Assembly: GCF_963678635.1 (NCBI RefSeq) | Contig: NC_087070.1 | Coordinates: forward strand, 9,956,539-10,020,538 | DNA length: 64,000 bases | Direction of reading: 5' to 3' | Source of the DNA: Symsagittifera roscoffensis | Taxonomy: Eukaryota; Xenacoelomorpha; Acoela; Convolutidae | Shown here: piece by piece, positions 31,285-43,399 of the stretch | Numbering within the stretch: position 1 is the first letter of the stretch | How the letters are laid out: every line of letters starts with the position of its first letter | Notes under the pieces: generated by a model | Database searches by the model: none | What the model was told of the DNA's origin: nothing | Seen by the model: the letters and a program-made list of their open reading frames with translations, nothing else | Program-made: the position numbers and the translations under genes

Positions 31285-32321
31285 TAGCTAGAAACAGCCT
31301 AGTTTTGGCTAATTTCTGATCCGAACTAAAGTCAGAAATAAATCATTTAGAGAAAATTCCTGCTTTCTTAAAACATTTCAAAAAGAACTTCTGGCAAGAA
31401 ATTAGCGTAGATATAAAGTAATTCAGGTCAGAAAAAAAGAATTTTCACGGTACGGGTACAAAATTAACGACTGACTACAGTGTTGATTGAAACTATTCCC
31501 TAAAAAACACAAAAAAAACACAAAAAATTAAATTGCAGTTTTCTCAAATAACTTTTTTTTCAATTTGATACATAGGAAGTCAAAAAAATGATGGAGACAA
31601 AAAATGCTTCCCCAAAACCAATCAGTTTAGGTTTTTTAGTCAATCAAAAATTACCCCATAACATCAGGATTAAATGCTGACAAAGCTATATCTATATTTT
31701 AGCAAAACATTTTTTAAACGTTTCATATATAAAATGTTGTTCTATAGTAAAATTGTGTCAATTTTTGGTTTTGAAACAAAAATAATTATAAATATAAAAA
31801 AATCTGAAAATAATACCCTTCTTTAACTTCGTTGGGCCACATAAGAGGCTTATTTTGATATAGTTTTGTCAACAATTTGCTTGATTTCTCTGGAGTAGTT
31901 TTTGATTGAATAAAATTGTAAAATGGTCTGGGCCAGAATTTCGTAAATTGAATTGCAGCATAATAATTCTGCTAAAACTCCAAGCAAGTTGTGCCTCCGC
32001 ATTTTTTTTGTCCTAAATCAATCCCACTTGAGAAGAACACGTTTTGTTTCTCATTTTGTCAGTATAATTCAAATCAGCACTGATTTTTAATTTGTTGAAA
32101 CAGCGTATATTATTTGGAATGAAATTCACAAATTTTTCATATCTTTAAACAATTTTTTCATTACTCTATTCTGATGATGATCCCGGGTAGTTAACCAGAT
32201 AAAAAATTCATTAATTATAAAAAAACCTGAACTGACAACGCCGTATGTTTATATTGCCAGGCGAGTGTTTGAAACCTAAGCTTCTTCTTTGAGACCTAGA
32301 TAGAAACTCACGTTCATCTAT
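31285..32321. other. AT-rich gene-free stretch
   Basis: No coding frame, RNA gene or repeat was recognised. Confidence 0.4.
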
Positions 32322-32585
32322 TGTGTTTGTTCCGACCCTTGAAATGGGCAGGAGCTTTTTTTTCAGGTGCGTTTAAATTTTATTGTTTTTTTTTTGTTTT
32401 CCACGCAAAATTGGGAACCATAAATTTTCATCGGGCTGGGTTGAGTGGTATTTCACATTGAAGCCCTTTCAGCTGTGGTTGGAACCAAAGAAAAAATTTT
32501 TATAATTTTTCCCAGTGGTGATAAAAACCGGTTTGAATTTTTTGATTTTTCTTCAATTTTCGAGCAAGTGAGGCGCGCAAGCATA
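32322..32585 (+). repeat. dispersed repeat R32, copy 1, with tRNA-like centre
   Basis: Collinear with 33,123-33,375. Shared blocks: CGACCCTTGAAAT, TTCAGGTGCGTTT, AAGCCCTTTCAGCTGTG, TTTTTCCCAGTG and ATTTTCGAGCAA. The centre reads GTTGAGTGGTATTTCAC ... GTGGTTGGAACC, at tRNA box A/B spacing. This suggests a tRNA-derived SINE that has decayed. Confidence 0.55.
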
Positions 32586-33122
32586 CTTACTGAAGCATAT
32601 TTACGCTTAGCTTAAGCCGTATAAACTTACTTTTATTCAGGTAAACTTAAATTTTCAAAAATATTTCGTGTATTTTTTAATGACCTTTTCCAAGTCATTT
32701 TTTTTTGAAAAACTGTTGCTTATGTTGCTTATTTATTTTGGCGTCCATTTTTCCTTAAATTCTAGTTTTTATTCAGATTTTTTAATCATACCACGCAGAA
32801 AAACCAGTATTTTGAATTAAAAACGTTTTCCCCATTTGAAGGTCCCGATGTGAATACAGTCTTTTTGATTTTCCTAAGAGACAATATTGTCATTATGGCT
32901 CGGCTACAAAAATTGAACTCTATTCAATGTTCTGTTTAAATTTTCAAAAAAAATTACCAAGGAGAAAAGAACAACAAATTTTGTAGACCTAATGCCTCTT
33001 TTTTAACTGTACAAATGCTATTTTCAGAGTCTCACTTGACCAAACAAAAAGATAAGCTAAGAAAAATTGTAAATGAGTACAAAAAATTGCTCTAGTTGCA
33101 AACTAGGCTATGCAAGTCCTAC

Positions 33123-33375
33123 ATTGTTGCGACCCTTAAAATTGGCGAGAAATTTTGTCTTCGGGTGTGTTTTAGCTTCTTCTTTTTTTGTTTTTCACCC
33201 ATAAGCAGGTACCACGTTTACATAGCGGAACGGCTCGAACAATATATCATTAATATCAATGTTAAAGCCTTTTTAGCCGTGACTCCAACGATGCAACAAT
33301 TTTTCAAAGAATTTTCCCAGTGCCGAAAAAACGGGTTAAGTTTTTGAGTTTTAGTCAAATTTCGAGCAATTGAAG
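33123..33375 (+). repeat. dispersed repeat R32, copy 2
   Basis: Diverged copy of 32,322-32,585 (CGACCCTTAAAATTGG, TTCGGGTGTGTTT, AAGCCTTTTTAGCCGTGACT, TTTTCCCAGTGC, AAATTTCGAGCAATTGAAG). The 83-codon frame across it is not a credible gene. Confidence 0.55.
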
Positions 33376-35093
33376 CTATCAATTAACATTCGTTACAGAA
33401 AAGTTGATCATTTAGGCTACCAAAACTTGATTATAAAAAAAATCTCGAGCAATTAACTTCAAAAACTCTTACTTAAAATTTTTTACTTGAAGAAATCTGC
33501 CTAATTCTCTAAGTTTTTTCACGGTTGTATAATTTATTGATCTTAGCACGCGCAAAAACGACAAAAAATTTGCAGAAACTTCGATTTTATTGCGAATTTG
33601 GTCGGAACATTCTATGCTCCATTCAGAGCAGCCGGGTATAATTGTTTGAAATTCAGTTAGAGAAGATTTAAACTTTTTAACTTGTCTTGGGGACAGTCTC
33701 GGTACTTGATGTGTTTTATATTTTATTTAACTACTCATCTCTGCGCAGTTTCGTTATCGTTTTTACACGATCGGCATGTTTTGTTAATAAATATTCATTG
33801 CTATATTACTTTCCGTATTACTACAAGGCATGTTTCTCAAGCCTAATCAGTAACTTCGGATATCAAACCTTCAAACTCTTGGAGAAAACGTGTTGCAATT
33901 ATCTTTTAGATTTTGAATCTTAACTGAGATGCATTTACTAATAACCCAATCTTGATCACATGCGCGCTTCCTTTAGGACACCTCAAACTGCGAGAAAAAA
34001 AAGAAACTCTAGCATGTAGCTCTTTTCCACTCTTCGAGTGGTCGAATGAAAAAGAGGTTTAAGAGAACAAGGTTTCCGGTAGCTGCACGACTACTGAAGA
34101 ATGTTAAGTCCAAAATATATTATAAAAAATTAAGAAAAAAAAAGCTAAATTTACACAAAAAACATATAAATATTGGAAAAAGTCAGCTAAAATGGCTGAA
34201 ATTAGAGATAAACATGACCGACAGACGAATGGAAAAGAGTGAATGAACGCAAGTAAACATAAAAAAAGCTGACTTGTTTTTTGAAAATCTTAACTGGAAT
34301 TTCGAAGCTTTACTACATGCCCTTACAGCCCTTTGATTTCAAAACAAAAGCCAAACCGCAAAAAAGTAAAATTTGAGACTGAACAATTTTTGAAGACATT
34401 CAGAAAAAAATATTGCGACCTAATTGAGACTGAAATACGTTCATCGACTCTTAATAAAATTGGCTGAAATGATAAAAAAATGTTTGAATAATAATTTTCC
34501 CTAATCACTAAGCTGTAAATTAGTCTGAGCATGTAAACACTTCAGATCAGTTTTTCGTCACTGCGTGACCAGTTTTTTTTTCATCACTGGATGTTCGCAA
34601 TGATGACTTGAAGAAGGTTTATAAGTTATGCTTGCGGTTAACCGATGTATCAGTAAATTATCATATCAGTATATCGAATCATGAAACAATTGCGTGACTG
34701 TTTGCATCTTATAAAGTATTAACTGAGCTTAAAATCAGCGCATCAAATTGGCAGACTGTTCACTCTAATTGTTAATTGTGTAAAAAAATTGATTTCTTTT
34801 GCTGTATTATCTTATTAAAAACAATGTTGCGCATATTTCCTAGGAATTTTAGGGGTAAAGTAATTGAAAAAATGCGATTACTTTGAAAAACACATTTGCG
34901 GTTTACTGAACACCTTTTTCAAAATTTTCGATTTACAGATCTGATAACTTCATTATCGGTTTATTGGTCTGGTCTTCCCCTTTTCGGGTAGCTGATACAT
35001 CGGTTTACTGACCTACCACCAATTTATATGCTACTACACCTGATGCCGCTGGTGGCAGTAGAAACAATAATAACCAGCAGACATTTAGTAAAA
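33376..35093. other. AT-rich gene-free stretch
   Basis: Only short, low-complexity frames occur. A repeat fragment shared with 15.6 kb (GTCGGAACATTC) lies at ~33,600. A small direct repeat of CGGTTTA(C/T)TG phrases lies at ~34,900-35,020. Confidence 0.4.
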
Positions 35094-35101
35094 CGTCCAT
35101 T

Positions 35102-35535
35102 CAGGGGCGGATTTAGGGGGGGGGGGGGGGGGGGCGGATGCCCCCCCTCAGGGATTCCACCCAAAGGGTTCCCCCTTTGATACTTTTTCAGAAATCCATT
35201 TTTGGCCGACCGACCCTAAAATTTTTCTAAAGGCGCCTGTGGCACCAATATATACTAACTTTGAGGGGGAGCGCGCGCCAAAAAAAAATGCGATTCTTTT
35301 GTCAAAATTTTTCAAAAAGTGCCCAAAAACGGCTTTTTTGACTGTTTTTTCAAAAATTTGCCTGCGGCGCAGAAAATTTAGCCAAAACAAGGGCAATCAT
35401 TGCTTTGGGAGAGCTCGAAAAATCTATTTGGTCGACCTGAAAAAAAAGGTCATCAAAATTTTCGAATTTTTTTTTTAAATCCAACGGCCTCCCTCCCCCC
35501 CCCCCCTCCTCGAGAAAATCCTAGATCCGCCCCTG
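35102..35535 (+). mobile_element. hAT-type MITE, copy 2, with perfect 8-bp target-site duplication
   Basis: The terminal inverted repeats are CAGGGGCGGATTTAGG (35,102-35,117) and CCTAGATCCGCCCCTG (35,520-35,535), 15 of 16 bases matching. The element is flanked by CGTCCATT at 35,094-35,101 and 35,536-35,543. The 8-bp duplication and CAGGG-type ends are hAT hallmarks. Poly-G follows the left end and poly-C precedes the right end. At 434 bp with no transposase it is non-autonomous. Frames of 79-82 codons inside are shadows of the repeat. Confidence 0.95.
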
Positions 35536-35543
35536 CGTCCATT

Positions 35544-37399
35544 AACTCCAGATGTCTAAAAGAAATAATGATTTTTTGAATTTTTTTTTCATGTTTCAGG
35601 TCTTCGATTTCCCAAAATTGAAGCCTTTATGAATATAAATTGTTTCGTTAAAACCAACCAATTAGAGAATTTCGGATGAATAATAGAATAGAGTTTATTC
35701 CTCTATATAACCTAAAACTAAAATCCACCTTTGAAACTAGAAAACAATCAAAAGTTTTCTTGCACTATTTGCCCTTTTTTATAGGAAAACGTATTATAGT
35801 TTCCATTTAGCGAATGAATTTGAAGTGTGCTTTACAAAAACAAGAAACAATCCTGTAAAACACAGTAAAATAGTTGCGCATTCGATCAGATAGTTACCAA
35901 AAGATTCGTCATTTCACTATAAAAAACGCGTACTTTAAATTCAATTCAAAACAAACATAACAGATACATATATCTAATCTAAATACAAAAACCTTCAAGA
36001 TACAAGTACATTAGTGAAAATCATAACAAAAGCCGTCCTTCCAATTATTATTTCAAGGTTCAGCGCATTGAGTTCCATAAAACTTGATTACTGAAACTAA
36101 ACTAGTTAGATTTAAATTCGTGATCTCAGAAACTATCGTCAATATGGGCCCCCGCGTAAGATCGAAAATACTTTACTTACTCGAAACATATGGAAACCTG
36201 ATTGCTTTTGATGTTAATTTGTTCACAAGAAAGTCAATCTTTTACAAAAAAAGGGCCAGACAAAAAAAGTTCTTTCAACACGTTTACACCAAAAAAATAG
36301 AGGCATTGCAAATATTATTTAATTTTCATTGTTCCTGGGTCTAGCGTTGCACCGGTCGCTAGCAACTGAATTAGATTCCCCTAATATGTTTTTGAGCTCG
36401 TTTTGGTTTCAATAAGCTATTTGATTAAGTGGTTAATCCTATTCATAAAAACTTTGTTTGTAACAAGAACCCGTAAACAAACTTTTGGACAGTGGACGAA
36501 CCTTTTGTATTGGGTCAAAAATAAGTTCCTACGTTGGAAACCTTTCTGGCAACTTTTGAAAGTGACTTTTTTCTCGACATTTAAACGAAATTGTTCAAAA
36601 TTTTTTTTCTAAACATGAGGAAAAAAAGGAGGATAAAAAGGACCGTGCTCAGGAGCCCTTAAATGTCAAACACATGAGAAAAAAGTCTGTTGCTGTGCAA
36701 GCAGCGTTGCGGCAGAGACTAAACTGTAGCTCATTATAAACCATCGATTCGAAAACAATCCAGAACCACTGCACAGAGTGGCTCAGTATTCTAAGTTGGT
36801 ATACTAATCCGGCGCAATGGTAGTTTTTGTGAACATCGTTCCCTGAGTGATTTTTTTTGAAATGCTGTCGCATGTACCTAGACGGCCGAAAATTGGCAAT
36901 TTGACATCGAGAATGGACTTCCAAGAGCATTTAGCGTCCAGCTATGTCTTCGTTTTAAAATTTTAGTCATTAAAAACAGATTTTTAAAATAAGGGCTAAG
37001 CATTTTGGTGGTTTTTGTGGTGTTTTGGGGGAGCTTATTTAGGACATTTAAATTAAGTTTTTTCATCTAACAACTACACCGTTGTAATCCCCTGCTCATT
37101 TCTTGTCCGTAGCTACCTCATTTTTGTATTTTGGATCATTAAAAGTTATCAGAAACCTCATTTGAAAGTTTTGAAAAAGTTAGGTCTAACTTTTTTTTCA
37201 TTTAGCTGTAACACCTGAACCAGTCAGATTAAGATCAAGAAACTGGTAATATTCGATCACATTTTGTCAGAGTTTTCCAGCCATGTATATATAACTTTAT
37301 GAGGCTAACCCTAGAAAAATCACTTGGACCAGAAGGTCGAGTCCAACTCATAGGTTCAAAAAGTAAACTCGATAATCTACTTAGGTTGAAAAACCAAAA
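35544..37399. other. gene-free stretch
   Basis: No supportable gene was found. A phrase near 36,816 (GTAGTTTTTGTGAACAT) recurs in the 56.17-kb hairpin region. The rest is AT-rich with short frames only. Confidence 0.4.
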
Positions 37400-38640
37400 T
37401 CTTACCTTATGTTCCAAAAATTATGAAGTTTGGAAGGCTCGTTTTACACGAGGACAACGATGAAATACTTATTTTGGCAGTTTCATACTTTTTGGATGGA
37501 TTTTGGGCTTTTGAGAAATGGTGGTTTTTGAGGTTTTTCGTAATTTTGGCGTTTTTCTGATTTGTTCTCGTTTTTTTTGGGTTATTCAGGCCTATCGGGT
37601 TGAAAATATATGTTATCACGCTTTCCAACGAAATCAATAAAGTTTAAAAACTCGAAATATAACTTGGTCCAACATTTTTTTAAACTTCGCCCTAAGCTGG
37701 TTTTTAATATTTTTCTTCGTTTTTCTGAGCTCATATCCACTCTTTGATGAAAGATCATTCTTATTCGAGTAAAAATGACTGCTATGTATGAGCTAGACAT
37801 CTACAACTGTAACCCGAAAGAACCAGCCAGATATATTAACCCTATAGCTCTTTTCACTAGACAAAATACTTTTGTAAAGTTTGAACTCAGACGAGGTTTT
37901 TTTTTATATTTTTGGGATTTTTTTTATTTGTTCTGTTTTCTTGGGTTATTCGGGCTTATTTGATTGAATTGATGTGTTATTGAGCTTCCCAACGAAGCCA
38001 ATAATATACAAAAACTCGAAGTATAACTTAGTCAAAAACTTTTTTTTATTTAGCTCTAAGCTGGTTTTTAATTTTTTTTTTTTCGTTTTTCTGAGCTCAT
38101 ATCCACTCTTTGAGTGAAATATCATTGTTAGTCGAGTAAAAGAGACTGCTATGTATGTGCTAGACATCTAAGACCGTAACCTGAAAGAACCAGCAAGATA
38201 TAGTAACCCTATGGCTCTTTTCGCTAGACCAGACATTTTTGTAAAGTTTGAAAGTGTGACTTTTTTGTTTTTTTTGGCATTTTTTTGTATTTGTTCTTAA
38301 AACTTTGTTTGATTCAGGCCTATCGAATTGAACTGTTGTGTTATCAAGCTTTCCAACGATACCAATTTTTTTTGAAAACACGAAGTATATATTTTCAAAA
38401 AAAAAATTTAAGTTAGCTCTAAGCTGGTTTTTAAGTTTTTTTTTTCGTTTTTCTGAGCTCACATCCACTCTTTAGGTGAAATATGACTATTATTCGATGC
38501 AAAATGACCGCTATGTATGTGATAGACATCTACGGTCGTAAGCTGAAAGAACCAGCAAGATATAGCAACCCTATGGCTCTTTTCATTGGACCAACTTTTT
38601 TTGTAAAATTTGAACTCAGAAGTGCTTTTTTTTCTGATTA
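37400..38640 (+). repeat. tandem array of a ~363-bp unit (three or more copies)
   Basis: The marker CTGAGCTCA(T/C)ATCCACTCTTT occurs at 37,725, 38,091 and 38,453 (spacings 366 and 362). Each is followed by ATGACTGCTATGTATG, AGAACCAGC(A/C)AGATATA and a GGCTCTTTTC block, then a TTCAGGCCTATCG-type block. A partial copy precedes them from ~37,400. The last copy continues into the left inverted arm. Minus-strand frames here are by-products of the repeat. Confidence 0.9.
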
Positions 38641-39110
38641 AGGTCAGTTTCTTCTGCTTTTATAATTAAAATGTTCATTTCCCACTAATTGTCATGTTAT
38701 TTCACATTGTTGGACTTCAAGAAAAAAAACAACAAAAATGAACAAAACATACCTGATTTAACTATACGAAATAACCTTAAAGGTTTCTTTTTAGAAACAA
38801 ATTTTTACGTATTTCAGATTAGCAAATTTCTTTTTTGCATGAAAGCTCGTTTTTTTTGTCTGCAACCAAGCAATCTTAAATGATTAGGATCTTAGAGGAA
38901 CGGCAGGGACAACATACTGCCTCTTTAGGTGCTCAGATAACCATAATATTGAAAATCTAAAATTTCTTTGAGCCTAGCAAAAACACTTTTCTCTAGAAAG
39001 GTTGTGATTATTGTGTGCAGTCGAGGCTAACTACATGATATTATCTCAGAGGAATGACAAGGACAAAATACTGCCTCCTTAAGAGCTTAGATAACCATAA
39101 AGTTTAAGAT
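38290..39110 (+). repeat. left arm of a ~17-kb-wide inverted repeat
   Basis: The arm is collinear, in reverse complement, with 54,925-55,785. Shared blocks in order: TTATCA..C.TT.CAACGATACC; TAAGCTGGTTTTTAA; CTGAGCTCACATC; GCTATGTATGTG; GAACCAGC(A/T)AGAT; GTATTTCAGATTAGCAAAT; TCATGAAAGCTC; GTCTGCAACCAAGCAA; CTGCCTCTTTAGGTGCT-like; GAGCCTAGCAAAA; then a second AGAGGAATGACAAGG-type block. Confidence 0.85.
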
Positions 39111-39602
39111 CAAAAGTTATTCTCTGGAACTATTATTTTTCTTTATGTTTTCTAAAAATTGGATTTTCTGGCAATTTTTGAAGACCTCTAACTAATTTAT
39201 AAGTAGAACAAATCCTAAAAACTTACTGTGAAACGTTACCTAACAACTGCTTTATAATTTGACAGAGTTTCAGCAAGATTCATAATTTAGAAGTAAAGTT
39301 AAAGGTCTTCAAACTTGCAAAAAAATCAGTTTCGTGTTTTTACGGATTGTTTTTTTTTGCCATTTTTGGAGACCTCTCACTCAATGAATCTTCGCGATAG
39401 CTCAATTATTTTGATGTCACACAAAACTCATATCAAGGTTTATACTATGAAACAGTTTTGTCAAAACTCAAAAATTAGGAAAAAATTACATGTCCTCAAA
39501 ATTGTAGCAAAATGGACACTTTTCGACTGTTTTAGAGTTTTTTGCAAATTTTGAGGACCTATAAATCCTTAAGTACTTGAGATATCTTAATGATTTTTTG
39601 AT

Positions 39603-39978
39603 ATTTTGTTATCATCGCAAATACTCATTGTTTAATTAAGTATGAAGAATGTTTTGATTTTTAAAAAGTTCGTTGGATGTTCTCAAACTCGCCAAAAAAA
39701 AATTGATTTTTATCAACTTCTTTAATTTTCGAGAATTTTTTAAGATTTTTTAAGACATTGAAAAAACTTTATTTAAGTTTATTACATTATTACATTTTGT
39801 TATCATCGCAAATACTCATTGTTTAATTAAGTATGAAGAATGTTTTGATTTTTAAAAAGTTCGTTGGATGTTCTCAAACTCGCCAAAAAAAAATTGATTT
39901 TTATCAACTTCTTTAATTTTCGAGAATTTTTTAAGATTTTTTAAGACATTGAAAAAACTTTATTTAAGTTTATTACAT
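39603..39978 (+). repeat. 191-bp tandem duplication, near identical
   Basis: 39,603-39,793 is repeated directly at 39,794-39,978 (ATTTTGTTATCATCGCAAAT to TTTAAGTTTATTACAT). The near-identity indicates a recent event. Confidence 0.95.
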
Positions 39979-40003
39979 CCTTTCACAGTTTTGAAAGAAA
40001 GAA

Positions 40004-40735
40004 ACTGGGAGCTTTATCACGTGAAAAAAAAGTAATATTTAAAGAAAATTTGAAACTTAGCGTTTTTTCTACGTTCCCATTCATGTCATATCTCAACAAC
40101 CAAAACGGAATATGAAGTCGGATTTTTCTTTAGAAGCTCTTTCGCAACAAGTTGTAAAGTCGGCTTCTATTCAATTTTCCTGAAAAATTTTGTCTATATA
40201 TCGAAAAAAATCATTTTTCTCGCTCTTTCAAAATTATCAAAAACAAAATTATCAAAAGTGGGCCTTTTTTTAGAATATGGGATTTTTCGTAACTCTTCAC
40301 TCAATTTGAGATATCGAAATGATATTTTTTTTATTTATGGCATCAAACCGGTTTTCGTAAACAAAAAACTGGGAGCTTTATCACGTGAAAAAAAAGTAAT
40401 ATTTAAAGAAAATTTGAAACTTAGCGTTTTTTCTAGGTTCCCATTCATGTCATATCTCAACAACCAAAACGGAATATGAAGTCGGATTTTTCTTTAGAAG
40501 CTCTTTCGCAACAAGTTGTAAAGTCGGCTTCTATTCAATTTTCCTGAAAAATTTTGTCTATATATCGAAAAAATCATTTTTCTCGCTCTCTCAAAATTAT
40601 CAAAAACAAAATTATCAAAAGTGGGCCTTTTTTTAGAATATGGGTTTTTTCTTAACTCTTCACTCAGTTTGAGATATCGAAGTGATATTTTTTTTATTTA
40701 TGGCATCAAACCAGTTTTCGTAAAAAACAATGGGG
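40004..40735 (+). repeat. 364-bp tandem duplication, near identical
   Basis: The block starting ACTGGGAGCTTTATCACGTG at 40,004 recurs at 40,368 and runs to ~40,735 with only a few differences. The 73-codon frame across it is not credible as a gene. Confidence 0.95.
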
Positions 40736-43399
40736 GAAAAAGCTAGTGAAAAAAAGTTAGAGGGAAACAAGAAGTAGGAAACAGCGTTTTTTCCAAAGAA
40801 AATGTAGCTCCAGAGCCATATCTCAACAACTGAACAGAAACCCGACGTTGAATTTTTTTATAAGCTCTATCACAGACACGGCAAAACTTAATTCTTTAAA
40901 AACTTTTTGTTTCGAGAACGTCTTCATTTCGAAACAAAGGCTTTTAGTGGTTTTCTGATGCTCAAAATGAGCACACAATTTTGGTAAGTTTTTATCCCAG
41001 TTTTTGATATCAATCTTAATTTTTTCGACAAATTTCGAAAATCAGTTTTTTTATCTGGGTTAACTTAGCTCTGGACTGACTTTCAAAAACAATTATCGGC
41101 CCATTTTCTTCCGAAAAAAAAAGATATCAGCCGCGATTTATGGTCGAAAATTGCGTTTTTCTGGAAAAATAGTACATTTCTTTCTGAACAACTTTTTATA
41201 AGAATGTTTTTATCACATGCAATTTTTTCCATGGTTCGGCGCGTTAAAACTTCGTTCTACAAAGTATGCATTGTCTTTGCATAAAAATTTCGTCTTCATG
41301 CCGGAAAAATGAATTTAGTGACTCTCTGAAGCTCAAAATGGAAGGTGGTTTTTTGGTCAAAATTTTTTTTCGTTCCGGTTGAGCTTTGTTGGGTAAAACG
41401 TTAAGTACGTGTTGGAAAATTGCATTCGTCTCTTATTTCACTCAAAATTCAGTTGCTTAATTTGAAAATTCAGATTTAAAGGATAGTAAAAATAGGGTTG
41501 AAAATTGTTGAAAACTTACAAAAAATTGTGGGGTGGTAGTGTAGTTGTTGCTCTTTATGATGCAACAGACCACACAGAGCTATCTATCGCTGCAAAATTT
41601 TTCAGGCATTTTGAAAAGTATGCTAAAAATCAAAAAACTGGTTATTGATTCAACTTTGAGACTCCATAACTCTTTGAAAAAAAGTAGTATAGAAATTAAA
41701 AACACTTCAGTGGTTAGTTCATAGGAACTTCAGTGCGCTTTTTGAGCTTTATGCTGCTTTCAGTCAAAAAAAGTTATGGGCTTTCAAAAAGTCCAAAAAT
41801 ACCAAAAATAGCGTTTTTTGGCCAGTTTTGAAGGCTCATGATTTTGCTAAAACTTCTTCAATTTCCAAAAAAAAAACAGCATTCCAGGTAACTCAAATTG
41901 TCTTAAGCATAGATCAAAGAAGAAAAAATCAATTCAGTCAGCGAAAAAAGTTATTGGCTTTAAACTTGGTTTCAACTGAAACTTGTGCTTTTTTGTGGAA
42001 ATTTTGCTCGCCTATTACTTGACAAAAAAAAACGTGAACTGACTCAAAAACTTCTTGAGGTATTTAACAAAGTGCAGATAAGAACTGGTTAGATGGGTAT
42101 GGCGATTATCCTGTTCAAAAGAAGTTGGAGGCCTTCATAAGTGCTCAAAATCTCAAAAAACGCGTTTTTGGGCCATTTTTTAAGGCTCTCAACTTTGCAA
42201 AACAATATTCAATTTCCAAAAAAAAACAATTCCTGGTAACCTAAAGACTGGCTAGCATAGATCTTTGAAGAAAAACTCAATTCACTCGGCAAAAAAGTTA
42301 TTGGTTTTCAACTGAAATTTTCGCTTCTTTGTCCAAATTTTGATCGCCTAAGAATTGGCAAAAAAATGTGAACTGACTCAAAAACTTGTGGAGCCATTCA
42401 AAACAGTGCAGATAAGAACTGGTTACACGGGTTTTTCGATTGTCCTGATCAAAAAAGTTGGGGCCTCCAAAAATGCTAAAATTCTCTAATTACGCGTTTT
42501 TTGGCCTATTTTGAGGACCTCTTACAAATTGAAAATCGAAAAGATATCCAAAAAATTTTTTCGTCAAGTGTTACCCGGATCTTGAATTAAGAGGTATCTC
42601 AACTTCAACAAAATTCATGAACTAGAAAAAAGTTCCTTCAAAATGTCCAAAAATCTCAAAATTGGATTTTCTGGCAATTTTTGAGGACCTCTGACTAAGT
42701 TATAAATAAAACAAATCCCAATAAAATTACGTTCAAACGTTACTTAACATATCGTTTATGATTTGACAGAGTTTCAGCAAGATTCAAAAATTAGAAGGGA
42801 AGTTGAAGGCCCTCAAAAGTTAAAAAAAATCTCAAAATTTGGAATTTTTGGCCAAATTTGAGGACATCTTGCCAAATAAAAATCTAAAAGACATCCATCA
42901 GATTTTTTGTAATGCTTTACCCAGAAACTGCTCTTTAAAGTGACCCAATTTCAACAAGATTCGTATTTAAGAAAAAAAGTTACAAGCCTTCAAAATTGCT
43001 CAAAAATCTCAAAAGTTGGATTTTCTGGCAATTTATGAGGACCTCTTACTAAATTATAAATGAAACAAATCCTAAAAATATTTCTGTCAAACGTTACCTA
43101 ACAATTGTTCTACAATTTGACAGAGTTTTTGCAAGATTTATAAATTAGAAGTGAAGTTGAAAGTCTTCAAACTTGCAAAACAAATCAATATAGTTTTTTA
43201 CAGATCGTTTTTGCCATTTTTGGAGACCTATCATTCAATGAATCTTCGAGATAGTTCAACTATTTTGATAGCAAATTATTTTGATTTACTATGAAACAAT
43301 TTCGTCAAAATACAAAAATTAGGAAAAAAGTTACATGTCCTCAAAATTGTAGCAAAGTAGACGACTTTCAAAAAATTTCGAACTTTTTTGCTTTTAAGA
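40736..43399 (+). repeat. degenerate repeats with a GAGGACCTCT core
   Basis: From ~39,150 to 43,400 there are many loose copies of an ~150-180-bp unit. Recognisable parts are TTTCTGGCAATTTTTGAGG, ACCTCTNACTAA, GACAGAGTTTCAGCAAGATT and CCTCAAAATTG (e.g. 39,165, 39,255, 42,660, 42,770, 43,020, 43,120). No protein coding is seen. Unit borders are blurred by indels. Confidence 0.6.
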
